Counted from the first letter of the stretch, positions 1 to 7,430 are shown. The stretch is DNA of 64,000 nt from Ktedonosporobacter rubrisoli (GCF_004208415.1 NZ_CP035758.1:5642001-5706000), one strand, 5' to 3'. Notes: a model not told the origin generated them from the sequence alone. Program-made: numbers and translations.

Positions 1-154
1 ACAAATCAGGGGCGTTAATTTTGATATAGGCGATATTGGAAATGATGGCAACCAGTAGCTGAAACCAGGGAATAATATTCGTATTTGTCGCAGGCGGGTT
101 AGGGGAAGCTGGACCATTCTGTTGATTTCCAGAGCTTTGATTTTGCTGACTCAT
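1..154 (-). CDS. Partial N-terminus of a membrane-anchored protein, unknown function
   Basis: Only the first 51 codons lie in the window; the gene runs off the left edge. The protein starts MSQQNQSSGNQQNGP, a Gln/Asn/Ser/Pro-rich hydrophilic stretch of about 27 residues, followed by a hydrophobic segment (IIPWFQLLVAIISNIAYI) that looks like a membrane span. A Shine-Dalgarno sequence (AGGAG) sits about 5 bases before the ATG on the minus strand. No family can be named from this fragment. Confidence 0.55.
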   Translation of the reverse strand, partial: MSQQNQSSGNQQNGPASPNPPATNTNIIPWFQLLVAIISNIAYIKINAPDL

Positions 155-564
155 GCTACGCTCCTGTATCTTGTAAAGCCCTCGTGAGGCGGCTCCTGTC
201 TAGCTACAATTCTCAATATCAAAGGAAGCAAAAGGTTTTCGCCTATAAGAGGATTAAAGCGCATATTGTGCGCAATAATTGGGACCAGATGAAAAACATT
301 CTTGTTAATTGACCCGGAAAAGTAGCTTTTTCTTCTGTTGCGCAGGCCTACTAGCCGAAGAACTCTCTTCTCATAGCTTGCCTTAGAGTAAGAGAACAGG
401 CTAAAGTTGTCCCATTGGCGCTCAACATTGACCGATTACAGCTATCCAACGCCAGGAAATCAGTTCTGATGAGGAGAGCTAAAGGCTTGATAGCTGGCCA
501 GTGGGATACACATCTACAACTATAGACGGGTAGATATGGCAAAACAAAAAAACTGGCGAGGAGG

Positions 565-593
565 TTGACAAATGCTTCTCGCCATGTTATTAC
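565..593 (+). promoter_or_regulatory. Sigma-70-type promoter of the MarR gene
   Basis: A perfect -35 hexamer TTGACA (565-570) is followed after exactly 17 bases by TATTAC (588-593), 4/6 to the -10 consensus. The start codon at 644 is about 45 bases beyond the predicted transcription start. Confidence 0.6.
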
Positions 594-624
594 TTAGTTA
601 GCTAATGATTAGTTAGACAAGTAA
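590..624. promoter_or_regulatory. Candidate MarR operator with direct and inverted repeats
   Basis: Immediately over and after the -10 element there is a direct repeat TTAGTTAG (594-601 and 609-616), an 8-bp palindrome TTAGCTAA (598-605), and outer inverted arms TTACTT/AAGTAA (590-595 and 619-624). MarR proteins usually bind palindromes overlapping their own promoter, so autoregulation is a reasonable inference. Confidence 0.45.
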
Positions 625-643
625 TTTTCTAAGAAGGCTTAAT

Positions 644-1186
644 ATGCAAGAGAGAGAGTCACCATCATACCAGATTGTGCGCTCGCGTGATGATCTCAAG
701 GATCTGGAGAGTCAGGGCGATCCTGCTCAAATATTTATCATTGAGGAAAGCCTGGGCTATCTTGTGAACTATCTAGCCAGGCTATTCTCTCAGATTCATA
801 CAGCCTACCTCGCATCTCATGGCGTCCATCTTGGACAATGGGGAGTACTGATGTACTTGTGGGTCAAGGACGGCCAGACCCAGCGAGAGCTCAGTCGCCA
901 GGTAGCTATTGATGAGGCTTCAATGGTAAGTTCCATCGACCGCATGGAACGTAACGGATTAGTCCGACGAGTACGCAACGACCATGACCGGCGCCAGATT
1001 AATATCTTCCTGACCGAGAAAGGTCGAGCATTGCGCGACAAACTTATTCCCGGCGCTCTCGCCAACAATGCAATCTCGGTCAACGGTTTAAGTGAGGCCG
1101 AGAAGAATCAATTGTTTACTCTTTTACGCCGGATGATCGTGTCGCTGGAAGAGGCCCTGGCGCATCAACAAGAAAGGACTACTTAG
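644..1186 (+). CDS. MarR-family transcriptional regulator
   Basis: A 180-residue winged-helix regulator. After a 35-residue N-terminal tail, the dimerisation helix (LGYLVNYLARLFSQIHTAYL) is followed by the typical MarR core: recognition helix region QRELSRQVAIDEASMVSSIDR, the wing with the family signature NDHDRRQINIFLTEKG, and a C-terminal helix rich in Glu. The start has a good AGAAGG ribosome site 7 bases upstream. MarR proteins are usually repressors released by phenolic or oxidant ligands. The next gene starts 3 bases after the stop, so the small membrane protein is probably co-transcribed. The longer-than-usual N-terminus could be partly untranslated if a later start is used. Confidence 0.9.
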   Translation: MQERESPSYQIVRSRDDLKDLESQGDPAQIFIIEESLGYLVNYLARLFSQIHTAYLASHGVHLGQWGVLMYLWVKDGQTQRELSRQVAIDEASMVSSIDRMERNGLVRRVRNDHDRRQINIFLTEKGRALRDKLIPGALANNAISVNGLSEAEKNQLFTLLRRMIVSLEEALAHQQERTT

Positions 1187-1188
1187 AC

Positions 1189-1428
1189 ATGCCTGCCAGA
1201 AAAGTTTCAAATAAGCAGATACGTGATATTCAACGCATTGTCCATTTGATAGCCGCTCTCGTTCTGCTGTTCTACGTCTACGGCCCCCTGGATGGTGCTC
1301 CGGGATTGGCGCCACTTTTGCGCTTTGCGGTGCTTCCACTGCTCGTCGTAACAGGCCTGCTGATGTGGCAGTGGACGCGCCTGCGTAAGCTGGTCACTCC
1401 TTCTTTAAGAGGCACAGCGCTACCATAG
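1189..1428 (+). CDS. Small two-span membrane protein, unknown
   Basis: A 79-residue protein that begins 3 bases after the MarR stop codon. A basic N-terminus (MPARKVSNKQIRDIQR) precedes two hydrophobic spans (about residues 18-31 and 44-60) and a short basic C-tail. It resembles the small membrane proteins often found in MarR operons, but I cannot assign a function. Co-transcription with the regulator is likely from the spacing. Confidence 0.65.
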   Translation: MPARKVSNKQIRDIQRIVHLIAALVLLFYVYGPLDGAPGLAPLLRFAVLPLLVVTGLLMWQWTRLRKLVTPSLRGTALP

Positions 1429-1502
1429 CGAAGCAGAAAAAGAGCCTCTAGCCGCGAAATGCATCTATGCATATTCCATAATCAATGAAAGGAGATACAC
1501 CA

Positions 1503-1811
1503 ATGTCTATTGTTCTGATTAATCCGTTTGAGGTCCCCTTGGGCCAGGAGGAAAACTTTCGCCAAGGCTGGCAGGCTGCCGCTGAGCATCTGCGCCAGGC
1601 CCCGGGCTTCATCTCAACTCGCCTTCATGAGAGCCTTGATAAAGAAGCAAGATTTCGCTTCATCAACGTAGCTGAGTGGGAGTCGCCACAGCATTTCCAG
1701 GCAGCCATGAGGAGCGAAGCCATGGCTCAGGTCAGACAGCATATGCATTTCACGGCTTATCCGGCTCTCTATCAGGTGATCGTCGAAGAGAAAAGTTCAT
1801 CATCTCACTAG
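1503..1811 (+). CDS. Antibiotic biosynthesis monooxygenase (ABM) domain protein
   Basis: A 102-residue single-domain protein of the dimeric alpha/beta-barrel (ABM/YgiN-like) superfamily. Signs are the opening strand SIVLINPFEVP, the helix GWQAAAEHLRQAPGF, the strand ISTRLHES, and the FRFINVAEWESPQHFQAAM segment typical of these quinone or heme-like ligand binders. The ATG at 1503 was chosen over an in-frame ATG at 1485 because an AAAGGAGAT ribosome site lies between them, 6-7 bases before 1503. Possible roles are quinol oxidation or ligand sequestration. It lies downstream of the MarR gene on the same strand and could be under the same control, but a 74-base gap separates it from the membrane protein gene. 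Confidence 0.82.
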   Translation: MSIVLINPFEVPLGQEENFRQGWQAAAEHLRQAPGFISTRLHESLDKEARFRFINVAEWESPQHFQAAMRSEAMAQVRQHMHFTAYPALYQVIVEEKSSSSH

Positions 1812-1843
1812 CTTTGATAGACAGCCACTAACCGTGTTAGGGT

Positions 1844-1862
1844 CAGGGATATTCTATCCCTG
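1844..1862 (+). terminator. Hairpin after the ABM gene
   Basis: A perfect 8-bp inverted repeat (CAGGGATA / TATCCCTG) with a 3-base loop. It lacks a T-tract and may act with the stronger hairpin just downstream. Confidence 0.4.
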
Positions 1863-1885
1863 CGCGTTAAGATACGAGGAGATGA

Positions 1886-1932
1886 CTCCAAAGAGGAAGA
1901 ATTTTTTCCCCTCTTTGGAGGGCTCGTTTTAT
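1886..1932 (+). terminator. Rho-independent terminator
   Basis: An 11-bp perfect stem (CTCCAAAGAGG / CCTCTTTGGAG; 1886-1896 and 1910-1920) is followed by GGCTCGTTTTA. It probably ends the MarR-ABM transcription unit. Confidence 0.65.
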
Positions 1933-1959
1933 AGGCGTTACAGGACCAGGAAAGCCTCT

Positions 1960-2227
1960 ATGAATCAATTCAAACTGGCTGGTCATCACCGATGTGCATG
2001 CAAACTTGCCAGCCCTGCAGGCGGTTCTCAAGCAACTCGCAAAAGCTCTCGCACGTTATGCCACCCTGGTTTTTCATAATGGCTACTACAGCCTTGAGCA
2101 GCATGCAACTAGCTACGACGATCACGAGATTTTTCAGACCTTTGAGCAGCGCCAGGTGCCTGATCGCGAACTGCTCTATCGGGTCTTCTTTGGCGGACGC
2201 CTCAAGACAGGCCAGGCGGAGCCATAA
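1960..2227 (+). pseudogene. Remnant of a calcineurin-like metallophosphoesterase gene
   Basis: In the frame starting at 1964 the translation contains VITDVHANLPALQAVLKQL, which closely matches the N-terminal metal-binding block of YfcE-like phosphoesterases (usually D-x-H-x-N-x-x-A-L). That frame opens with a stop (TGA, 1961-1963) and has no ATG before the motif. The likely original start, ATG at 1960 (MNQFKLA), is in a different frame, so a frameshift lies between 1960 and about 1982. After about 30 residues the frame passes directly into what looks like a C-terminal segment (RYATLVFHNGYYSLEQHATSYD) and stops at 2227. The central catalytic blocks (GDxxD, GNH, GHTH) are missing, so this appears to be an internally deleted, frameshifted relic. 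Confidence 0.6.
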
Positions 2228-2236
2228 CCGACCAAC

Positions 2237-2611
2237 TTAGCAGCTGTACACACTGTCTTCATATTGAACATACTTGATCCAGGTCCCATCTGGATGCCTT
2301 ACGCGCATCTCCATCCCTGTCGGAGCCTGCTTTGGTCCATCCAGGATCGTTGCTCCGTTCTTGCGCAGGTATGCTTGCCATTCGCTCAGCGAGTCCACAA
2401 GAAAATTAGCTTGCGTGGCTTTCAAGGCTCCCAACGCCTGCTCAGGGCCCGCGATCAGCAGTAGCGGCCCAACCTGTACAGCTTCTATGCCTCCCTCGAA
2501 GCTCTCACGCAAACTGCTCTGGGTAGAGAAGAGGGACTCGTAGAAGCTCACACTAGCCTCCAGCTGCTCTCTGCTCAGAAAGATTCTTGTCAGAACTTGT
2601 AGTACCTTCAT
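2237..2611 (-). CDS. VOC-superfamily (glyoxalase/bleomycin-resistance-like) protein
   Basis: A 124-residue single VOC domain: MKVLQVLTRIFLSREQLEASVSFYESLF is the usual beta-alpha start, GIEAVQVGPLLLIAG the central strands, and ATILDGPKQAPTGMEMRVRHPDGTWIKYVQY the closing strands with the G-x-x-x-x-V-R-H-P-D-G pattern. The usual metal-ligand His near the N-terminus is replaced (TRIFL), so catalytic glyoxalase activity is doubtful and ligand binding more likely. An AGGAG-like site (GAAAAGAGG) precedes the ATG. It stands alone and converges with the phosphoesterase remnant. Confidence 0.82.
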   Translation of the reverse strand: MKVLQVLTRIFLSREQLEASVSFYESLFSTQSSLRESFEGGIEAVQVGPLLLIAGPEQALGALKATQANFLVDSLSEWQAYLRKNGATILDGPKQAPTGMEMRVRHPDGTWIKYVQYEDSVYSC

Positions 2612-2948
2612 CCTCTTTTCTCCTGACTTGTCTTTACTAAACTTTTCCTCACGAGTATAGCGTGTTCTGTTCCATCGAACAAGACAAAGTATTCAAATAA
2701 TATCTTCGATTTTTCTGATAGGTTGAGGCACTAGAAATTATATCGCCTGCTTGCTATAAACTGGTTACAGCCAGCTTCCTACAGGTGCAGACTTGCCAGG
2801 CAGTCTCTTCTACTTAAGATTGCCTTGGCCTTCTGAACAGGACAAAATCCGGCCAATGGGACAGTGTGGAGACAGGCCCGATGGAGGAATACTATGAGTA
2901 GCAGAAATACAGCTAGATATCGCAAACAGTTAGGGGAGGCAAAAATTT
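2612..2948. other. Divergent intergenic region between two VOC genes
   Basis: The 337 bases between the minus-strand and plus-strand VOC genes are AT-rich around 2690-2760 and must hold both promoters. No hexamer pair was convincing enough to list. A short open frame from an ATG near 2894 runs into the next gene in another frame and is not called. Confidence 0.4.
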
Positions 2949-3626
2949 ATGCATATACAGGAACTTGTACTCTATACATCTTCGCTAGCCAGCCAGAAAC
3001 AGTTCTATAGCCAGGCGCTGGGTCTATCTTTAGTGGATGAAAGGCCAGATTCATTCACAGTTCAGGCCGGTCTCACACGCTTGAGCTTCCATGAAACGAA
3101 GCAGAACGTTCTCTACCATATTGCCTTTACTATCCCCAGAAATAAATTTGCCAGGGCCAAAGACTGGCTAGTCCGCCAACAGATCCCCTTCTTGCGCAAA
3201 GATGGTGAAGACGAGATCTTCTTTGACAACATCAATGCCCGCTCCTGCTACTTCCCCGATCCAGACAACAACATCCTGGAATTTATCGTCCACTACAATC
3301 TTGCGCGAGAAACAGATGGCGACTTCAGCCCGGCCGACGTGCTGCACGTGAGCGAGATTGGTTTGCCGGTAGAGGATGTTCCAGCTCTGGCCACAAAGTT
3401 TGAGGAAACGCTAGGACTCAAGCCCTATGGCGGTCCCGTCTCAGAAGGCTTTGCCTTTATGGGCGATATCACGGGGCAACTCGTCGTAACTAAGATTGGC
3501 CGACCCTGGCTGCCCACCCTGACCGTGCCAGCAGCTCCCTCGCCGGTCCAGGTAACGCTCAGCGGCACGCGTAAGCAGTGGCTCGATCTTGCCCCCTATC
3601 CATACATCCTTACCGCCCATCAGTAA
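2949..3626 (+). CDS. Two-domain VOC-family protein (catechol-dioxygenase/glyoxalase-like)
   Basis: A 225-residue protein with two VOC modules. The first (about residues 1-118) starts MHIQELVLYTSSLASQKQFYSQALGL and contains the H-x-A-F strand (YHIAFTI) and SCYFPDPDNNILEFIVHYN, a classic metal-site strand with Glu. The second (about 130-225) begins VLHVSEIGLPVEDVPALATKFEETLGL. The His of HIAF and Glu of LEFI could serve as metal ligands, as in extradiol dioxygenases and fosfomycin-type enzymes. The ATG has a GGGGAGG ribosome site about 9 bases upstream. The substrate is unknown. Confidence 0.85.
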   Translation: MHIQELVLYTSSLASQKQFYSQALGLSLVDERPDSFTVQAGLTRLSFHETKQNVLYHIAFTIPRNKFARAKDWLVRQQIPFLRKDGEDEIFFDNINARSCYFPDPDNNILEFIVHYNLARETDGDFSPADVLHVSEIGLPVEDVPALATKFEETLGLKPYGGPVSEGFAFMGDITGQLVVTKIGRPWLPTLTVPAAPSPVQVTLSGTRKQWLDLAPYPYILTAHQ

Positions 3627-3639
3627 TCAACTGGAGGAA

Positions 3640-3663
3640 ATCCGGGCCACAAATTGCCCGGAT
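3640..3663 (+). terminator. Hairpin after the two-domain VOC gene
   Basis: Perfect 8-bp stem ATCCGGGC/GCCCGGAT with an 8-base loop, 13 bases after the stop codon. The downstream sequence CACCTACTTTCT is only weakly T-rich. Confidence 0.5.
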
Positions 3664-3775
3664 CACCTACTTTCTAAAACGACAAGCCAGGATGACGGGA
3701 AAAGGATGGGATAACGGACCGTAGCTTCAGAAAGCCAGGCGGATAGCCCTTTCATCCTTTACTATAAATGCTGCG

Positions 3776-4243
3776 TTACGAGATAGGCAAACCGCGAAAA
3801 CGGGCACTATCCGGGTCTCCTCCAACTAATCTCACGATATCACGTAGGCGAAAAATCTGGCCGCCTGCTCCCCAATTCCCATCAGCCACTTCTTGCACAA
3901 TACACCAGACACGCGCACGATTCTCGGCGTCCCAGCTGGCCCCTTCAGCATCAAGAATAGCTCTGGTCACCTCCTCAACTAATCCTTGCTTGCGCTCGTC
4001 GTCTAGCGACCATTGGGGAACCGTTGCTATCACTCGATAGCGCGGATGCGCAGGAAACGCGCCCCCAACCATCATCTCCTCTTTTTTGATCTCGTGTACA
4101 TATATCCAGGCAATCGCTTTTGCCTGAGGGGTGTCTGGAGCGCCTTCCCATTTCAAGATAATGCTGCTCAAATGCGCCATAAGATCTTGTTTACCTTGAG
4201 CATTTAATATCCCTTCAGGCAGGGTTAAATCAATCATTGGCAT
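3776..4243 (-). CDS. Tautomerase-superfamily protein (4-oxalocrotonate tautomerase-like)
   Basis: A 155-residue protein starting Met-Pro-Met-Ile-Asp-Leu-Thr-Leu-Pro-Glu-Gly. Removal of the initiator Met would expose the catalytic Pro1 typical of tautomerases. The body (GKQDLMAHLSSIILKWEGAP, then AIAWIYVHEI and RYRVIATVPQWSLDDERKQGLVEEVTRAIL) shows two beta-alpha-beta halves as in fused tautomerases. The first ATG is supported by an AAGGAG site 8 bases upstream, which places the Pro correctly. A promoter candidate matching one upstream of the neighbouring sigma-factor gene lies at 4310-4335, suggesting control by that sigma factor. The substrate is unknown. Confidence 0.82.
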   Translation of the reverse strand: MPMIDLTLPEGILNAQGKQDLMAHLSSIILKWEGAPDTPQAKAIAWIYVHEIKKEEMMVGGAFPAHPRYRVIATVPQWSLDDERKQGLVEEVTRAILDAEGASWDAENRARVWCIVQEVADGNWGAGGQIFRLRDIVRLVGGDPDSARFRGLPIS

Positions 4244-4309
4244 TCGCTTTACTCCTTCATATGCGTTGTCCTATCTAAGCGCATCTCATTTAAGGTGCTT
4301 ATAGATAGA

Positions 4310-4335
4310 GACAACAAGAAGTACGAAGTGTGACA
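4310..4335 (-). promoter_or_regulatory. Candidate ECF-type promoter of the tautomerase gene
   Basis: Read on the minus strand: CTTGTCACA, then 15 bases, then TGTCT (TGTCACA complement at 4329-4335, TGTC complement at 4310-4313). The same CTTGTCACA-N15-TGTCT arrangement lies before the sigma-factor gene. It resembles the TGTCACA-type -35 described for ECF41 promoters. The tautomerase ATG is 66 bases downstream. Confidence 0.6.
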
Positions 4336-4339
4336 AGCG

Positions 4340-5227
4340 CTATGAAGATATATTCTCGACTTGCGCATTTTCCTCTTCTGAGCTGAGTAGTGCAAACTGC
4401 CTTGAAGCCAAAAGCTCTTTCATCGCGATCACAAACGCTTCAGGAGCTGCATAGTCAGGATGGTTTCGATAGAGCCCGGCAACTCGATCAAGCTTTTCCA
4501 ATTCCCGAACCTCCTGAGTGCGAGTGGAAGAAACGCGCGTGGGATGGCAGGCAAACATAAGGCTATCTTCCTTGATGAGTCCCGCTTGTATAGCCGGGCC
4601 AACCTGTTTATGGCATCGACAAGGGTTAGCCGGGTTGATAATGCCGCAGTTCTTATACATGAAGCCTCGAAGTAACTTGCGCGCACGGGAAAGGCGCTTA
4701 CGAAAAGCCTCCGGCGTAATGTCAAGAATATCGGCCCCCTCCTGGCTATTGACCTCAAAGACTTCCCCAAGAATATAGGCGACTCGAAGCTCCTGATTTA
4801 AGCAGAGAAGCATTCCCTGCGTGCAACCTATTTTCACTTCCTCCATCAAGAGCTGCTGATCTACCGAAGCGGGCGCCAAACTTGAATTTAGCAGTCCCGC
4901 TTCCAAAAATTGTGAAAATTGCTCAAAACTGAGGGCCGACATTTTGTTTCGCCGTTTGCGTATTGTAATCAAGTGATTTATGGCTATTCGATATGCCCAG
5001 ATGGAAAAAAGAGTTTCCTGCCGAAAACTACGCAGACTGAGCGCAATCTTGACAAGAATCTCCTGTGTGGCATCCTGCGCATCCTGTGGATGACCGAGCA
5101 TACGCATAGCAATCCCATAAATACGATCTTGAATACTAGCAATTACGGCTTCTAAAGCTGCTCGGTCTCCCGTTTTTGCTGCTTCTACTGAGTCTTCAAG
5201 CGTGTGTTTAAGTAAATCATATTCCAC
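4340..5227 (-). CDS. Sigma-70 family (ECF-type) RNA polymerase sigma factor with Cys-containing C-terminal extension
   Basis: A 295-residue sigma factor starting at GTG (complement of 5225-5227), supported by GAGAGGATT about 8 bases upstream. Region 2 is seen as VIASIQDRIYGIAMRMLGHPQDAQDATQEILVKI...FSIWAYRIAINHLI, and region 4 as ELRVAYILGEVFEVNSQEGADILDITPEAFRKRLSRARKLL. Beyond about residue 195 there is an extension of about 100 residues with NPANPCRCHKQV, a Cys-x-Cys-His motif that could bind metal, and a second half starting KLDRVAGLYRNHPDYAAPE. Such extensions often replace a separate anti-sigma factor and tune activity. No anti-sigma gene is adjacent. The stop lies 5 bases beyond the promoter of the next minus-strand gene. 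Confidence 0.88.
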   Translation of the reverse strand: MEYDLLKHTLEDSVEAAKTGDRAALEAVIASIQDRIYGIAMRMLGHPQDAQDATQEILVKIALSLRSFRQETLFSIWAYRIAINHLITIRKRRNKMSALSFEQFSQFLEAGLLNSSLAPASVDQQLLMEEVKIGCTQGMLLCLNQELRVAYILGEVFEVNSQEGADILDITPEAFRKRLSRARKLLRGFMYKNCGIINPANPCRCHKQVGPAIQAGLIKEDSLMFACHPTRVSSTRTQEVRELEKLDRVAGLYRNHPDYAAPEAFVIAMKELLASRQFALLSSEEENAQVENISS

Positions 5228-5302
5228 TATTCAATCCTCTCTTTTTCACTTTTCAACGCAAGCAGCATAGTTTATGCTGAACAAATTCTTTACAAAGAGT
5301 AA

Positions 5303-5328
5303 GACACCTGCGAAGCCAGATTGTGACA
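5303..5328 (-). promoter_or_regulatory. Candidate autoregulatory ECF-type promoter of the sigma-factor gene
   Basis: On the minus strand CTTGTCACA (TGTCACA complement at 5322-5328) is followed by exactly 15 bases and TGTCT (TGTC complement at 5303-5306). The layout and flanking letters match the candidate at 4310-4335, as expected if the encoded sigma factor reads both. The GTG start lies 76 bases downstream. Confidence 0.6.
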
Positions 5329-5449
5329 AGAGCAAAGTTTTTTTAGCGTATTTACAGGAAAGTTGCCCTACAACCGCACACCAGCCGCATTCGTAAAGAG
5401 CATAGAGCAGCAAACTGCTGAGTAAAGCAATTTAAGGAATTTCTACTCT

Positions 5450-6373
5450 ATGGAAAAGAAAGCTCTTCTGGCCTTGAGCGCGGCCACACTGACCGGTCTG
5501 GGAGCCCTGACCGTGACAGAGAATTATCAGCAATGGCAGCGCAGCGAGCTGGCCCGCCTGGAGTCCGGTTCCCAGCTTATCGAAACCGCCCTGGGCCCAA
5601 CAGAATTTGCCAGTTCAGGCAGCGGTCCGACGATCCTAATTTTGCATGGCTCGCCTGGTGGCTATGACCAGGCCCTCAATCTTGGCCCAGCGCTGGGCCT
5701 GACAAACTTCAGCATCCTGGCCCCCTCGCGACCGGGCTACTTGCGCACGCCACTCAGCTCGGGTCGCAGCCCCGAAGCCCAGGCTGATCTCTGCGCGGCC
5801 CTCCTCGACGCCCTGCATATCGAGACGGCCATTGTACTAGGCATCTCTGGTGGTGGTCCCAGCGCGCTCCAATTCGCCTTGCGCCATCCCGAGCATTGTC
5901 GTGCCCTGATTACCCTCTGCGCCGTCACGCAGCGCTATAACGAGAGCGAGGTGTATGCACAGTTGGCCCTTCATCAACGCCTGCTCAACCAGTTGACCGA
6001 TGCCGCACTTCTCTCCAATGCCTGCATCTACATCCTGCAAGGCTTGACCGATCTCGTCTCCACAAGCGAGCATCCCGAGACAAAGGACATGCTCAAATCG
6101 TTCTCCCTGCCCTCCCTGCGCCGTCCCGGCTACGACAATGACATGCAGCAATTTGCCAGCATGGACATTTATCCCGTCGAGCAGCTAGCAATGCCAACCT
6201 TTATCGCTCAGGGAACCGCCGATACCAGCGTGCCCTTTGCTCAGGCACAATGGCTGGCTTCAAAAGTGCCCCAGGCTCGCTTTGTCGCGGTCGAAGGCGC
6301 TGGCCATATGTTCTTCGCCACCCACAAAGATCAGGTTGTGCCCCAGCTCCATAGCTTCCTGCACGCTCTCTAA
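5450..6373 (+). CDS. Alpha/beta-hydrolase with N-terminal membrane anchor or signal
   Basis: A 307-residue hydrolase. Residues 1-20 (MEKKALLALSAATLTGLGALTV) are a basic-hydrophobic segment that could be a signal or anchor. The fold is clear: oxyanion motif HGSPGG at about 67-72, nucleophile elbow G-I-S-G-G-G (Ser in LGISGGGPSAL), acid Asp in QGTADTSVP and His in GAGHMFF near the C-terminus, so the triad is complete. The Ser-Gly-Gly-Gly elbow resembles proline-iminopeptidase-like and haloperoxidase-like hydrolases; the substrate is unknown. It is followed by a convergent methyltransferase gene with a hairpin between them. Confidence 0.88.
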   Translation: MEKKALLALSAATLTGLGALTVTENYQQWQRSELARLESGSQLIETALGPTEFASSGSGPTILILHGSPGGYDQALNLGPALGLTNFSILAPSRPGYLRTPLSSGRSPEAQADLCAALLDALHIETAIVLGISGGGPSALQFALRHPEHCRALITLCAVTQRYNESEVYAQLALHQRLLNQLTDAALLSNACIYILQGLTDLVSTSEHPETKDMLKSFSLPSLRRPGYDNDMQQFASMDIYPVEQLAMPTFIAQGTADTSVPFAQAQWLASKVPQARFVAVEGAGHMFFATHKDQVVPQLHSFLHAL

Positions 6374-6402
6374 AACGCGCCGCGTCCACTTTTATGCACA
6401 CG

Positions 6403-6458
6403 TGGGTACACAAAGTGCCATATAGACGATCTTGCCTCTATCGCTCCTTGTGTACCCA
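6403..6458. terminator. Hairpin between convergent genes
   Basis: A perfect 11-bp inverted repeat TGGGTACACAA / TTGTGTACCCA (6403-6413 and 6448-6458) with an inner ATAGA/TCTAT stem. It lies between two converging genes and could work in both directions; no strong T-tract is present. Confidence 0.45.
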
Positions 6459-6564
6459 TATTTAAACACTCACCTCTCTGCGCTAACCACATCCAATATG
6501 GCATCTGGCAACTTTCACGCGTGTAAATTAACAAGCAAAGTTGCTTGTCTCCCCATCCTTGCTG

Positions 6565-7344
6565 TCAAGGCCGACGAACCACTACAAACATCTGTTCGGT
6601 GATTACTGACGGATTGCGTCCCATCCTCGCCTCTTTCAGGAGCAACTCCGCCACCTGTTCTCCCAATTCTGCCTTCAAAGCTTCCTGCTCTGCAAGCATG
6701 CCCTCATAGATTGCCAGCCTTCGAGGCTGAAAATCAGGGGTCGGCTCTATCACTTCAACCACGCCACCTGCATCTGTAAAGATCTGCTCAGGGCCACTCG
6801 GAGTTGAAGTTTCGCCAGGCCGATGCCCGACAAAGACAGTTGCCACAAAGCACCTTCCAGGTCGCAAGAGGCGCAGAATCTCCCGCGCTACCGCTGCGCC
6901 GGTTGGCGCCATGCGAAAAGCATCGACGCACATGACAGCATCAAAGCAGGCATCTGGCAATTCTGTCTTAGCATAATCACGTAACAAGAAGGTCGCGCGA
7001 TCCTTCACGCCAAATAGCTCGGCCCGCTGCCTTGCGTGTTCAAGAGCCACCTGCGAGAAATCGATTCCTGTCAATGACGCCCCTGTCTCGCGTGCCACCC
7101 ACAACCCAGGCCCACCCCGTCCACATCCCAGATCGGCAAATACCTGACCCGGCCCCACACACAACGCTTTGGCGATGCGGCGCAACAACGGCAGTGTCGT
7201 AAAACTGAACTGATCGACTTCCTCACTATAGTCACTGCCATAGACTTCACGCCAAATCCGCCGCCGCGTGGGACTATTAGGATCAGCGGCAAAGATGGCA
7301 TCAAACGTTTCTCTGGTCAGCACTTTCGACTCTGCATCATGCAT
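6565..7344 (-). CDS. Class I SAM-dependent methyltransferase
   Basis: A 259-residue methyltransferase. Motif I is VFADLGCGRGGPGLWVA (E/D-x-G-x-G-x-G loop), the acidic residue binding the SAM ribose is in LTGIDFSQVALEHARQRA, and motif IV is FDAVMCVDAFRMAP. The ATG at 7344 (MHDAESKVLTRETFD) was preferred over the longer frame start at 7389 because GGAAGGAAAG lies directly before it. The 5' part of the gene is partly duplicated about 85 bp upstream. The substrate is unknown; the small-molecule methyltransferase fold suggests antibiotic or quinone-like metabolites. Confidence 0.85.
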   Translation of the reverse strand: MHDAESKVLTRETFDAIFAADPNSPTRRRIWREVYGSDYSEEVDQFSFTTLPLLRRIAKALCVGPGQVFADLGCGRGGPGLWVARETGASLTGIDFSQVALEHARQRAELFGVKDRATFLLRDYAKTELPDACFDAVMCVDAFRMAPTGAAVAREILRLLRPGRCFVATVFVGHRPGETSTPSGPEQIFTDAGGVVEVIEPTPDFQPRRLAIYEGMLAEQEALKAELGEQVAELLLKEARMGRNPSVITEQMFVVVRRP

Positions 7345-7420
7345 AACTTTCCTTCCTTGAAGAAAGAGTGAAACTGCGGATAAGATCAAACGTTTCTCTG
7401 GTCAGTACTTTGGCTCTGGC
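7300..7420. repeat. Short direct duplication of the methyltransferase 5' coding region
   Basis: The 21 bases at 7300-7320 recur exactly at 7385-7405, with similarity continuing about 15 bases further. Read on the minus strand both copies encode KVLTRETFD. The upstream copy has no start codon of its own and lies directly beside a truncated acetyltransferase fragment, so it appears to be a leftover from a recombination or deletion event. Confidence 0.65.
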
Positions 7421-7430
7421 CAAACGCAGC

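Larger units (their letters stand above)
155..643. other. Intergenic region between divergent genes
   Basis: About 490 bases separate the truncated minus-strand gene from the MarR gene. An open frame of 63 codons on the minus strand (351-542) has no ribosome binding site and no recognisable composition, so I do not call it. The right end holds the MarR promoter and a repeat-rich operator candidate, listed separately. Nothing else was recognised. Confidence 0.5.

Noticed and set aside
351..542. 63-codon minus-strand open frame
   Set aside because: No ribosome binding site, Cys/Arg-rich chance composition and no family resemblance.
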